From Physcomitrium patens (Eukaryota; Streptophyta; Bryopsida; Funariales; Funariaceae), in contig NC_037256.1 in NCBI RefSeq assembly GCF_000002425.4, positions 1,768,051 through 1,832,050 of the forward strand: DNA of 64,000 nt. The letters run 5' to 3'. Each line of letters begins with the position of its first letter. Position 1 is the stretch's first letter. The notes under the pieces are model-generated. The model was given only the letters and a program-made list of their open reading frames with translations. It was not told the origin of the DNA and did no database searches. Below, in pieces: positions 24,301 to 36,185 of the stretch. Both the position numbers and the translations under genes were made by a program.

Positions 24301-27300
24301 TTGCAGGTATGTGTTTTGTGGCTGTGAGGGCGTGCTGCATCGTCTGGTACATGTTGTAGTCTCGTTAGCCACGAATTGCGAGCTGTGAGCAGCGGCCATG
24401 CCGTGGTGTTACATTTGCTGTGGGGTTTCAGGGGTTGTGTGGTTTTAGTGTTGGCGGCTCAAGTTTTTTGTATTATGGGTCTTCCGTCGGCATGCTCTAA
24501 CCAAGTGGCCGTTGTCTTGGTGGCGATGCGAAGGCCACAGCAGTGGAGGTGAAGAAGTTTCTGGTGTGTGGAAAGCGAAAGGATGCTTTGAAGTGTGCAC
24601 AGGAAGGCGAGCTGTGGGGCATTGCCCTGGTCATTGCTCGACAGCTGGGCGAAAAGGTAGATGTCAAAGTTGATATGTGCTGGTGTGAGGAGTTTTACGA
24701 TGGGTCTGCGTCGTGATCGGTTGGGAGGCGACACCGTACGTAGTCCTGGTTGTGAGTGCGAGTGACTTGTGATAGGTACATGATTGTTGTTGCAGTGTTT
24801 TGATAACGTGAGTGAGATGCGTGATGGACATGTATTTGTGTTGACGGATGGCATGTTGTAATGCAGTTCTTCTGTGACACCGTGACAGAGATGGCTCGAC
24901 GGCAGTTTGTATCCGGGTCCCCTCTACGCACACTGAGCCTTCTTCTTGCCGGTCAGCCTGCGGAGGTGTTTGCAGCGCCCAGCCCGCAATCAGGAAATCC
25001 GATGGGTGGAGTAGTAGCTGCCAGCGAACAGAGTGAGGTGTTTATTCATTCATGGATATGGAGATGTCAATTGGTTTTCGTAGCTTTTGTAGGTTTACCT
25101 AGCAGCATTCGGTCTCGGATTTGAAGCTCTCTGGAGAAGGTGTTGGTTTCACTCCTCCGGAGAGGTTGTTCCTCGTCTTGAATGGTGGGGGGTGGCAGGT
25201 TGGTTCTTTGCGCGATAGTCAGGAACGGACTTCAATGCCCGTTAGTGTATTCCTTTGGCGGACGATGGTGTCTGATTGTGGTTGTTGACCAATGTAGGTC
25301 GGACAAGGAGCTATGCTGGACGATTGGCAAGAGAATATTGCCATTATGGCCGCTAATCGCACGCAAGGGGATGAGCGTGTGATGTTACATCTCGGGGACC
25401 GACTGTGGGGTGTTCGTGGGGAGGTAGGCGTTTTTTATTTTGTTTTTTATTTTGTTTTTGTTTTTGTTTTTTTTTTTAATGCTTGGATGATGCATGGAGT
25501 AAGTGGGATCGAACAAGGACTGCTTGGTCGTAATGCGATGGTTGGTTTGGTATTGCAGGTAGCAGCTGCACATGTGTGTTATTTGATTGCGGATGCAAAT
25601 TTGGAGTCGTACTCTGGAAATGCAAGGTTGTGCCTGATTGGTGCTGATCATTGCAAGAATCCGCGAACGTTTGTTACCGCAGAGGCTATTCAGGCGAGCA
25701 TTCTTGTTTCTGGGAATCGAGTAGCCTGGTCTGCGTGCTTTGCGTTGTGTCTTTATGATGTGGATATACATCGAATTGAGGTCTTTTAATATGAACAATA
25801 ATGTTCACGGAGATGTTTAGTGTCGTCGCGTGGTACTGTTGAGGTAGTTTTCATGTTATTTGGCGCTTTCCTCGTGAATCGTCCGGCACTCCGACCGTTC
25901 TGTGTGCGTACTAGTTGGAGAGGTCGTGGGTTTGTGTGAGTGAGTTTTTTCTGACTGCGTGTTTTCTGTTGGACAGAGGACAGAGATTTATGAACACGCG
26001 AAAGTATTGGGGAATCCCCAAAGCGTTTTGATATCGTTTCAACCGTACAAGCTTGTTTATGCTGAAATGCTGGTTGAATGTGGGAAGGCTGGGGACTCAC
26101 TCAAGTATGTGGCGGTTTGATGAGTTGCTATCCTGCGTTACGGTGTATCGTACAGTTGGGCTTTTGTCTGCCAAGTCTGTCAACAGCAGAACCTTGCACA
26201 GCAAGAGCTGGAGGGGATGGATAGAGCTGTGGGGATGTTGTGGATGTGGTGTGCAGTTGCGTGCTTGACTGATGTCTTTGAGGATGACACGTGCTTGAGG
26301 ATTGTGGCATTCAAATTTGTCCGATGTATGTTCGTATGCGTGAGTCGTTGAAACGCTGCAGCAGTAGAGCAGCAGCTGAATAGTTAGAGTTTGTGAGGAT
26401 TCTCACTGTATGGCGTGGTTGGATCTACAGATACTGTCAAACAGTGTTGAGGACGTTGAAGTCAGCAGGAATGCGGAGTCCGGAGGTGGAAGCATGTAAA
26501 GTACTTGCGACAAATATGGAAGAGAGGCTCCGAGTGCATTTGCAGGTATGTTGAATCAGGTTCTGGGCACTTGTGTCATCTGCTTTGTTGATGTGCGTAC
26601 TGCACGTGCTTAGGAGAGATGGTGCAGTTCGGAGGAGTTGTGTTATCTCCCTGCATTTCCAGGACCGCAAAGTTTCTGCGTCGTTCAAGCGGTTGATGAC
26701 AAATGGGGCATGCCAAACCTCTAGCAGTCTGAGGATTGTGCGGGCTCCTGATTTTGAGGGCTAGTTCCACGGGTCTTTTGGACAGGAGACATTTTACATT
26801 TCATCTGCTGGAGCGTGGCATTTTACATCATAGGGGAGGTTAATGGAGTGGTGAATGCTTTTATTCCGAAGGGAATGCCGTACAACGAACACGGTTTGCG
26901 AGGCAATAGTACGACGAGATGGAGACACTGAACGCGTTGGGATATTTGTGCGTGCAGGATGGTCATGGATCGATGTTGGCACGTGGAAAGTTGGTGAATA
27001 AAATTAAGGGCACCATGGATTGGGGGATTTCCAAGTTGATTGGAGGCCCTCCTCCAACTGCTCCAGCAACGGATTCGTTTGGGTACAGACCGTTAGACAA
27101 TGGGGATCATCATGGGGGGCAGAGCTTACGTTCCAGCGGCGGTGGAGGGCAGCGGTCAGGCGCGCAAATGGTGCCATCAGCATCTATCGCGGCCTCCATG
27201 GAGCGGCTGCCTCAGGAACCGAATCGCGGTCCAGCTCGCAGCCAGTCCGAGCCAGACTTTGGCAGGAATGCCAAGCAGGTACTTGTTCGCAGGAGGCTTT

Positions 27301-29807
27301 TGAGTTTTTTGAGAAATAAAAAGGGTTTGTACTTTGGAGCATTTCGTAAGATTCGGTGAATTTTCTACTGGTGCAGCCGATTTAGCACTCGAGTTGATTA
27401 CAAAAAGAGTTCAGACGTGAAGCTTAGAGGTGAAATTTGGTCGAGTAAACCCACACCCCCGCCCCTCCGGTTTGGAGGTTACGCAGAATGTGCAACGGCG
27501 CCAGAATAGGCATGCAGTTGTACATTATCTGAATCCTAGAGATTGCAGTCTGTGGGTTGTGGTTGCATGTGTTTCTGGACCATAGTTGAGATGATTCTGG
27601 TCTGTTACGTTTAGTACATGAAATGTTAACAGGAACGTGACAAGTTTAATTGGGTCCGTGCCTTAATAACAACATTGGAAGATGTGTGGGTCTTCTCTAA
27701 ATCGTCGCGTTACGGAATATTACTGCACTTGTTTAAGATTCCGAGCGCGAAGAAGTTCAATGTTGGACTGCCGTCATTTTCATATGTGCGAGGCACTTGC
27801 GTTTTGAAATATTTCGATAACGCATTATTGTGTGGTGCTGAAGCGGTAAACGGGAACGCGGATGCATCAATTTTTTTGTTGAAATAACACGCTCAACAAG
27901 TGTCAGAGATAGGAAGTACGTCGTATCGGATCGGATCTAACGCTTTAGGGACGGGAGTTGTAACAACATAAACACCAGCCCAACATGCCACATGGTGGGT
28001 GTGTGAGCAAGGCCAGCAGCCTTAGGGTTGTGCGGAAGAGTAGGTCGTAGCGGCGCACGTAGGTTGCGAAGTATTAGGTCCGGTACAACTACTGGATACG
28101 AAAAGGAATGGACCACCAACAGGCCCACGTCTTGTCGTCGATTTGCCATTCTGTGTTGGAGAAGTGCTCTCCAAGGATCGCATATTGTGTGGCTGTGCAG
28201 TATAACGTGCTGACGGATGTAACGTGTTTGAAAATGTGTTCAGGGAGAGACAGACGGGAATTCCGGAGTATCTCCGAGAGCAAGTGGATTACGTCTGGCT
28301 GGACTTGGTCGGTTGGGTAGCAGTTTCCTGCAGAGGGCGACTGGGCTGTGGGGTTCGAACAAGAGAGAGGTGGGGAGGCAAGCCTTGTTCTGTGTTATCT
28401 ATGTTAGATGGATATGGGCTCCGTAATTTAATTAGTTGTTAATGACTAGCCTGCGATAAGACTGGGTACGAATTTACCCTGTTTGAGCTTGCGGGAGGCA
28501 AAGCCGTATGGGTATATGGATATTTGAGGGCCTCATTGCCTGTGGTTCTAAGTGTGATTGTTCGGTAATGTAAAAGAAGAACGCGTGGTCGTGTTTTACA
28601 GGCGAAGCTGGGAGATGCTAACAAATTTTACTATGATGAGAAACTGAAGAAGTGGGTGGAAGAAGGAGTGGATCCTACTCCGGATGTTGCACCGCTTCCG
28701 CCCCCACCCACGACTTCCAGCTTCATGGGATCCGCTCCCCCTCAAGAAGAAACTCATGCACCGCCCCAAGCTGTAACTTCGAAACCGGGGACGCCGCCCT
28801 TGGCACCTACTAGCGGCAATCACTATTCGAATCGTCGGCAAGCTGGCGGCGTTCGGTCCAGGTATGTATGTGTGTGTATGCACACATACACGACACTCGC
28901 TTTCTGCATTATAGTTTCATGGTGGCATATTTGTAGATTTGGGGATCCTGATGCCCACTATTGTGCGTGTTATTTTCTGCAAGAACTGGCGATGCAGCGC
29001 AGCATGCTGTATCTTGTAATCCGCAGCGATTCTTAACATGTGTTTTTTGTGTACAGGTATGTGGACACTTTCAACAAGGGGGGTTCAACAACTCCCGCGA
29101 AATCGGTGATGGGATCTCTGATGCCACCTCTAATGCCAGGGGCGGGTATGATGTCCACGCCCGCCAATATGTTTGTTCCAGGTCCTGCCCCTTCGAGTTC
29201 GTTCACTGATAACAACAGTGATGTGGGCGAGAGCGTTGTGGGCAGGTCTTCAAGAAACGGCGATGCAGGCACCAGCCAGGGTCTATTGTCGGACACTGCG
29301 AGCTCGAATGCGAATATGGACACAGGCCTAGGCTACCCTCCTACGACATATTCCACGAGTCCTCAGGTGTCAAGCGCAGACAACGGGCTTGCATCTTTGA
29401 AGGCAGAAAGTGCCGATTTGAGTTTTCACGGGGGACCTCCTGTGTTTGGAGGTGCCCACACAAGATCGTCGTCATGGGGTGGGTACCCAAGCTCTTTCCA
29501 GAATCCGCATACTCCTGGAGAGGAAGATGCGTTTGGAGCTAGCTTTAGTGGTCACGACAGGCTGACTCGGTCGGAACAAATGCCTCATGTGTCGCCCATG
29601 TCAGTGGGTCAATCTGGGTATGGTAACTTTTATCTACTCAACGGTAGCGGGGCGAATGCTTCGTTGCCTCTTCCACATCCTTTAGGTGTTCCAAGTGCAG
29701 GTGGTGAAAATAGGGATCCCAATAGACAAATGATGGGACAACAATTTAGAGGAAGTCAGTCGGTCGATTCTCTAACTGGAGAGGAAATGCAGGAAGTAGA
29801 GCTTTAG
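21374..29807 (+). CDS. SEC16: SEC16, COPII coat assembly scaffold (left copy), 1420 aa
   Basis: SEC16 marks ER exit sites and scaffolds COPII assembly (Arabidopsis MAG5/SEC16A). Exons: 21374-23059, 23145-23198, 23513-23776, 24178-24306, 24534-24656, 24867-25037, 25298-25423, 25559-25693, 25977-26104, 26431-26545, 26958-27278, 28602-28861, 29057-29807. Phases agree throughout (4263 nt). Exon 1 is a disordered acidic/Gln-rich region with two aromatic repeats of the form YPGWxxDYxxxxWxxV at residues ~235 and ~325. The central conserved domain starts near residue 519 (GRPPISVSAFGFGGRFIFMK). The alpha-solenoid spans about 590-980, with GPLLGG, KELIKWIDERM, SGSPLRTLSLLLAGQPAEVF and AHVCYLIADANLESYSG all family-typical. 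The C-terminal NKFYYDEKLKKWVEEG (~1091-1106) matches the conserved SEC16 tail motif. The intron 25694-25976 appears to be GC-AG. Exon 2 is the least certain. A second Met at 21401 could be the real start. Confidence 0.93.
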
Positions 29808-31501
29808 GTTGTAGGAGACGAGCTGGCTATGCTCGTGAAGGTTGAGACCTTAATTTAATAATTTTTTTTTTTTTTTTTTTTCTTCTGTATTTTCCAACCA
29901 TTAGATACTGAAAGTTAATATACATGTGTGCGACACAGCACGCTAGTAGAATCATTCCCTCTGGTAAATCTTGTGGCGATGATACGAATGAGCAAGCGAG
30001 AGCGCGATTGCCGAGTGATGTCCTCAACTGGCTGACCGATTGGCTGTGGCTCGGATGGCGACGCTGGCTGTCGAAGATGTTGGCCAATAGCTGGTAATTA
30101 TCTGGACATTGGTTTTTTTTCGTGAGTGGGTGTGGTTAGCAATGTCAGTGATATGCTAAGTGCAGTATCAATTCCTACTGTTGTTTCGGGTGTCTGATTG
30201 CCTGCGTCGAGAGGGGATGCTGAGTTTTTGAAGGCTATGACGTTCGTACTGGATCGTAGATTAGCTCAACAGAAGAGGCCACTTAGCTTGAGAGCGGTTC
30301 GGCGTGTAATGTTCTCTCGAGCGTTCCTGGAGGCACTTGCCGAAGCAGGCTCATGTGGAGCGATCTGTGTTTGACTTGGTGCGCTTTGATTAGAAGGACC
30401 TGCAAGTTCCAGTCCCTGATGCGAATGGTGGATGCATAGGGAAGCTGCACCTGCTAGTTTTGATTTTTATTATACACATGATAATCGGGAGTTTTCGTTC
30501 GTTGTTGTGTGGTGGTTTTGCAGTGGCTGGGCAGGCGGAATGAAGTCTGGTAGAGGGTAGCTGCTCATCGATGGGCGGGGAGATGCGGCTGTTGTTGTTT
30601 TGAGCGCAAGCACAGCTGGTGTTTTCTCTTTGTTTTTGTTGCACAGCTTTGAGCAGCTCAAGGGGAAGCACAGTTGTCTGCAATGGCTAATGAATAGGAA
30701 CTCAGTTGTGTACAAAATTTCAATTGGTAATTCATCAACGACACAGGTTGTGTTTGGCAGCAGTCTCCTACTGATGGCTTCCCACAATCTTGGTCTTATT
30801 ATTTTTTACTTTTTATTTTTTTTCTGTTGTTTGGTTTCCGAATCAAACTGGATCGATCCGGCAAAATAATATACACGGAGAGTCGGTGACGAGTTTAGTT
30901 GTTGCTGTGGTGGTATGATGTTGGCAGGATTAAGCCCTGCTGTGTTATTGCAACAAAGTCCAGAAAGTGTTAGCGTCATGGATTGCATAGCTTTGGCATA
31001 CCATTTTTGTTACATGTAAATTGTAGATGATATTTTGTTTTGACTTCACATATTGTGAGAGCAGTAGTTTGTGAGTGAATTATGTAAATATGAGATTATT
31101 TTTAGTTATCCTGTCCCAAAGAACAAATGGAATTAATTTAGTTATGCTTAGTTGAGTTCAAAAGCTTCAAAAAGTAGCCAATTGTTTTTGTGTTTATCAT
31201 CTTTGTAAAATCGAAAACATATTTTGTAATTTACAATATCAATAATTGTGTAGTAGTTGCAGTTTGCACAAGATATATAATTTATAAAATCTTGCAATTC
31301 AAAGAGAAGGTTCTTCTCATCCACTTATGCAATTTGGAATTTCTTTTCATTTATAAACTCATTAATGAGACTATAATAACAAATACAATATGTTAAAGAA
31401 TTTAGGAGGATATCTACAATTTGTGAATCTTCAAGGTCTTGCAACTAAAGTCATGTCCTAATAATTTTTAAAGACTAGATTTAAGAGCATCTTCTAGGCT
31501 T
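29808..31501 (+). other. 3' flank of SEC16 inside the left arm
   Basis: Includes a 20-T run at 29862-29881, GC-balanced sequence to about 30900 (3' UTR or former neighbour sequence) and AT-rich sequence to the breakpoint. The ORFs in it are open in several overlapping frames, and none resembles a protein family. The same stretch is present on the right arm at 41016-42709. Confidence 0.5.
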
Positions 31502-32345
31502 TTCACATGGTGTTCAAAATTCTTTCCAAAAGTTTACCTTGCTTTTGTTTATTGCCATGTCTCTAAAAATTTACTTTTTCCTACTGCATAAGTAGATATT
31601 TTTGACTTTTCAAAAATTGATAATCTTGTGGCAAAAGATTTGGCAAATCACTTATTAGAGCTACATGTAATAATAAAGGCATAATTAGGAAAAAATGCTC
31701 AAGAACAACAAATGATTAATATGGATGAGTTTTTTTAAGGAACAATCTTAAGGTATTGTTATTTCATTATAATATCAAAACTATTTGTTTTTATGATAAG
31801 TTGGATTATCGTAGACTTATACCATTTTCTATTTGTAAATGGATCAATTTAGTTGCATATTAATTACATCTACTGGAGTTGATAAAGATCCATATCATAT
31901 TCTATGTGTCTCTTTTTGAGCCATGTAAGACAATAGATATACAAGGAAGAAGACTTATGCCACCTCTTTCTATATAAGTAGACAATAATGAAAGGTTTGA
32001 GGTCAAAGAAGTCTTAAATTCAAGGTGGCACCAAAATAAGTTGGAATGTCTTCTACATTGATGCAGACATGATATTAGAAAACACACATGGGAATTAGTA
32101 AAAAAATCTTACAAATGTGGCAATGAAGATTGATGGTTTTATTAATTACATCCATCAAAACCAAAATGATGAATCAAGACATGATCAATGCTCTTTGTGG
32201 AATTTGTCCCTAAAAGAGGAAAAAATATCATGAAGCTACATAAATTATTTAGTTAAGAAGTGTTAAATAGAAGATAAGTATTAATTAAAATTTAAGTATT
32301 AAATAGAGGATAAGTATTAGATAGATGCGGATTTGAATATACACA
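31502..32345 (+). mobile_element. Ty3/gypsy retrotransposon remnant: integrase C-terminus and chromodomain
   Basis: A heavily decayed plus-strand coding trace. Readable pieces are AKDLANHLLELHVI near 31635, AQEQQMINMDE near 31705, DKLDYRRLIPFSICKWINLV from about 31795, then FYVSLFEPCK and FEVKEVLNSRWHQNKLE near 31996-32045, and HTWELVKK. These correspond in order to the plant gypsy integrase tail (DKLDYRRLGPF, IHPVFHVSLLEP) and a chromodomain (EEILDSRR, WEP), so a chromovirus-type element. Stops and frameshifts are frequent, with a bias towards A/T. It begins at or near the duplication breakpoint, and no integrase core precedes it. Confidence 0.8.
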
Positions 32346-32866
32346 TGTTTTTAATTGATTGGTAGGTTGGAAACTTGGCTATGTTTATCACATATTGACC
32401 TCTTATGTTACAAGTTGACTATGTGATATACATGTAGGAAATATGTCCTTCAAATTAGACACTTGTCAGAGGCTTTGTAGAACTCTGCTTCATAGCTCAT
32501 AATTTGATAGTATATGTAGAGACAAGAGTGAAGCTTTTTTATACTCTTATCAATGCCTTTCTAATCTTTAGTCTTGTCTCAAGAGTCTTTAGTTTTCTTT
32601 TTGGCGATAGCTATTCTAGTTTGATATTATACCATCTTTGAGTAATTATCTATTGTTTTATTGTGACACAAAAGTATATTGACCTCATGGTTTTTTGTGA
32701 TTCATATCCTTAATAGTTAATATAATTCATTTGTCATGCAAATGAAAGAAAATAGTGAGTGTTTTTTTTTTTTTCATCTTTGATGCATATGGTTTCTAGT
32801 ACATTCATAAAGTCAAACTTCTTTGTTGTTATTCCTTGTTCTAGCTGCCAAGCATTAAGAGCTCCA

Positions 32867-32903
<37 letters not shown>

Positions 32904-33689
32904 TACTATATAAAAATTATTTAATTTTATATTTATCATAATGTATATTTATATTAAAACTATAAACTATTATATTAATAAGAAATTTAGCTTAACATTT
33001 AATAAAATATTTTAAAAAGTGATATTAAGTAATTTATAATAAAAAATATTATTTTTATAAATATTATTTTTGAAATATTCCAAAAACATAGGTTTTAAAA
33101 AGAAAGTGATTACAAAGAAGAAGGATAGAGAAAAAGAGAAGAAATAAAAAGAATAAAGTAAAAAAAGGAAGAAAGAAGAAGATTCTTTAAAGAAGGGTTT
33201 TTTTTTTTTTTTTTTTTTTTTTTTCCTCCTCCCTCCCCCTCTTTTCTCCTCCCTCTCCTATCTTCTTTACATCTTGTGTTATAATATCACTCATTCATCT
33301 TCTCTCTTTTTTTTTTCCATCAAACTTTCTTTCATTCATAGTACTATTTATTTTTCCACTTTCTCCAATCATGCACATATTTGTGAAATATCTATTTTTT
33401 TCTTTTTTGTTTTAGATCTTCATGCTTGTTTGCTTCTTATGCAAGCTTGGCTTTATTAATGCATCACACCAAAATAAATATACAGCATGTATGAAAAAGA
33501 AATTGAATTGAAAATAATATTATAACATGATTGTTTAGAAGAAGGTTTGTAAGCAAATCATCTACCTCCACTCTAATCTAATCTATAATATTTATTAATA
33601 ATTTCAATTTTTTTGCTAATATCTAATTGAACAATGATATTTAGCTTGCAATTCAAATAAATAAAGAATGTAATATATTCTTAGGCATT
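32346..33689. other. AT-rich sequence between two inverted gypsy fragments
   Basis: No gene. It contains (AT)n at 32872-32900, a run of T at 33199-33224 followed by CT-rich sequence, and short T-runs. It may include decayed LTR sequence, because GTGTTAAATAGAAGATAAGT near 32260 has a diverged counterpart in the second fragment. Confidence 0.5.
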
Positions 33690-34050
33690 TTAGCTTCTAA
33701 AAATCTTTTTTGTAAGATATAATCAAATCTACATATATTTATCTTCTATCTAACACTTCTTATCTAGATAATTTATATATCTCTGTGATATTATTTCTTC
33801 TTCTAAGAACAAGTTCTACAAGGAGCAATGATCACATCTTGATTCTTTATTTTGGTTTTGATGGATGTCATCAATAAAACCATTAACCTTCTTTGCATTA
33901 TTTACAAGATTTTTTATTAGCTTCAATATATGTTTACTAAAATCATATTAGCGCCAATGTAGAAGACATTCAAACTTATTTTAGTGTTGCCTTGAATTTA
34001 AGACTTCTTTGACCTCAAGTTCTTTATTATTATCTACTTCTAATGTTGGA
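33690..34050 (-). mobile_element. second Ty3/gypsy chromodomain fragment, opposite orientation
   Basis: The minus strand reads EVKEVLNSRQH, NKFECLLHW, LIKNLVNNAKKVNGFIDDIH and QNQNKESRCDHCSL with stops between. It is a diverged inverted copy of about 31970-32290, including the sequence after the coding end (AGAAGTGTTAGATAGAAGAT). It has no upstream integrase trace, so it is a truncated copy. Confidence 0.75.
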
Positions 34051-35550
34051 ATACCTTAAACCATTAACTTAAGATTTTTCAACTATCTCAAGGGAGGAAT
34101 GAAAAAAAAAAAGTGGAAGGGAGGGAATTTGGAAAAAAAAAAAAAAAAAATGGCAGAGAAATAAAGTTTTGATGTGCTCTAAAAGAAAAAAAAAAATGAA
34201 TTTTTATAGTGGTTGAATTGATAAAAAAATTCAAAGTAGTTTTTGCATTTTATTTTTGTGAATTGAGTCATAGACTTAAGCAAAACTGTATTGAAAAACC
34301 TAAACTTGGAATCATGAGGCCACCATTTCAATAACTACATGAGTGGAATTCCACACATAATGCAAGCATTGATCCATATGCTCATTAGATAGAAGCCAAT
34401 GCATAAGTGCAACCAAAAACCATAGAAAGGATAGACAAAAATTGTGTATACAACTGGCAACACTCCACTTATTAGCCTACTTAGAATAGCAAGAAGTTGG
34501 GCCTCAAAACCATGTGTACAATTGGCCATATTCTACTACTTGTAGAATTCAACTCCTCCACCACTCAGAACTCAATTTTTATTGAATCTATATCAATCCA
34601 TATGTCAATGTGGATCATTGATATAGATGCTAAATAATATAAAAAATAAAATTTATAAAATATAAAAAAATTACACAAAATTTATTTGCTATGGATACTA
34701 AATTTTATATAATATAAAAATATAAATTTTATAAAAAATAAAAATTACACAAAATATATTAATTGGTACATGTATGTATTTATACTAGTGTAAGTATATC
34801 CATGGCAAGATTTTTCAAAGGAATTGGATGCATGCATTTGTTGTTTTTGTCAAATGTATAAAGCAAATATGTAGAGTTAACAAAACTGTTTATCCATCAA
34901 AGTTCATGTTGTTGCTGAGATCATTGTCCATTTACTTGATGTGAATACAACTTACATAACTACCTGGCACAGTGTTTGTACAATCAATTTTTCTTAGTTA
35001 TGGAATGTGTTTGCTTAATGCATGTGTCTTCATTTTTCATAAAAACAAAGATACATGAATTTAATAAATGCACTCTATGTCTTTGTTTACATATGTGCAG
35101 CAACATGTTAGAATTCTACACAACCATGGAGTATTTATTGTCAGTTATATGTTGGCATGTGTACATGGATTGTATATTTTTTTTTATTCTTTTATTTTTT
35201 TGTTGCTTCATTTTTATTTTTTGATATTGATTTTGTGTGCAATAAGAGATATGGTGGTCCAAAGTAAGCAAGTTATAAAAGTGATTGGCAGCAATTAAAA
35301 GCAATGACATATAATGACACAGATATAAGAGGGTATTATAGGAAGTAGACATGGATGAAGCAGATGCACAAATGCTAGTTTGAATTGACTGAGTTGTGTT
35401 ACCTGAGCATGGAGATCATGGTTGTGCCTTTGCTTCTCAAGCATTGGATTCGAGCCTAGATTTGATGAGTGTTATCATATTTTATGAAGTTTGCTTGAAA
35501 ATGCACTAAGCACTTGGCTATGGAAGATAAAATAGAACTTGCAACAAGAA
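34051..35550. other. AT-rich spacer DNA
   Basis: No gene recognised. It contains A-runs near 34107 and 34133-34150. Short open frames such as 34529-34335 (minus) and 34976-35224 (plus) are low-complexity and unsupported. Confidence 0.5.
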
Positions 35551-36185
35551 GATCTTAACAATTCTAATAGAATCCTAAACAAACTCTAATTAAATTATAA
35601 CAATGCTATTTAATCTTTAATTAAGTTCTAAAAGAAGTTTCAAAGAACTTACAAAAGAAACATAAAAAAATCATAAATTAATCTTAAAGAAATATATATA
35701 GCAAAAGAATCCTAAAAAAATATCAAAGAAATATTTAATAATACTAAAAATAAAAATTAATTAAATCCTAATCAAGTCTTAATATAATCTTCAAAAAATC
35801 TTTAAAAAATTCTATCAAACTCTAATTAAATCTTAAACCAATTCTATTTTAAAAAAATTAAATTCTAATTAAATTCTAAACAAATCCTAAACAAATCTTA
35901 AATAAATCTTCACCAAATTCTAATCAAATTCTAATAAAATCTTAGACCAAATCCTAATCAAAATCCAATCAAATCCTAAATCTTATATTCTAACCAAATC
36001 CTAATAAAATCTTAATCAAAACTTAATCAAATTTTAATAAAAAATTAATAAAATCTTAATAAAATCTTAATCAAATTCTAATAAAATTCTAATTAAATCT
36101 TAAATCCTAATCAATCCTAAAATTATCTTAAATAAATCTTTAATAAAATTTTAAAAAATATTAAATAAATCTTAATCAATTACTA
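35551..36185. repeat. 11-bp-period degenerate tandem array
   Basis: About 630 bp is built from diverged units of roughly 11 bp with consensus CAAATCYTAAT (Y = C or T). For example, CAAATTCTAAT is followed directly by another CAAATTCTAAT near 35911-35935, and several AAAATCTTAAT units run in series near 36045-36075. The period slips where units carry insertions. No coding potential. Confidence 0.85.

Larger units (their letters stand above)
21180..31501 (+). repeat. left arm of a 10.3-kb inverted duplication
   Basis: The reverse complement of 41016-51336. Paired positions sum to 72516 up to the T-tract near 25470 and to 72517 beyond it, so a single 1-base length difference separates the arms. 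The outer end is AGGAGTAACGC at 21180 and the inner end is ...TTCTAGGCTT at 31501; sequence diverges completely outside both. Differences I found: T-tract 25466-25477 (a G to T change plus one T lost on the right), 30809 C/T, 31240 C/T and 31246 T/C. Confidence 0.97.

Noticed and set aside
25313..25789. 158-aa ORF differing from its right-arm counterpart, suggesting a frameshifted gene copy
   Set aside because: The difference is in an intron T-tract between SEC16 exons 7 and 8, so the spliced coding sequence is unaffected.
30390..30869. Overlapping ORFs of 89-105 aa in the SEC16 3' flank
   Set aside because: Open in several frames on both strands at once, no family motif; consistent with chance.
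35551..36185. Possible CRISPR-like or satellite-coding array
   Set aside because: Units are 11 bp without spacers in eukaryotic DNA and have no reading frame. It is a degenerate minisatellite.
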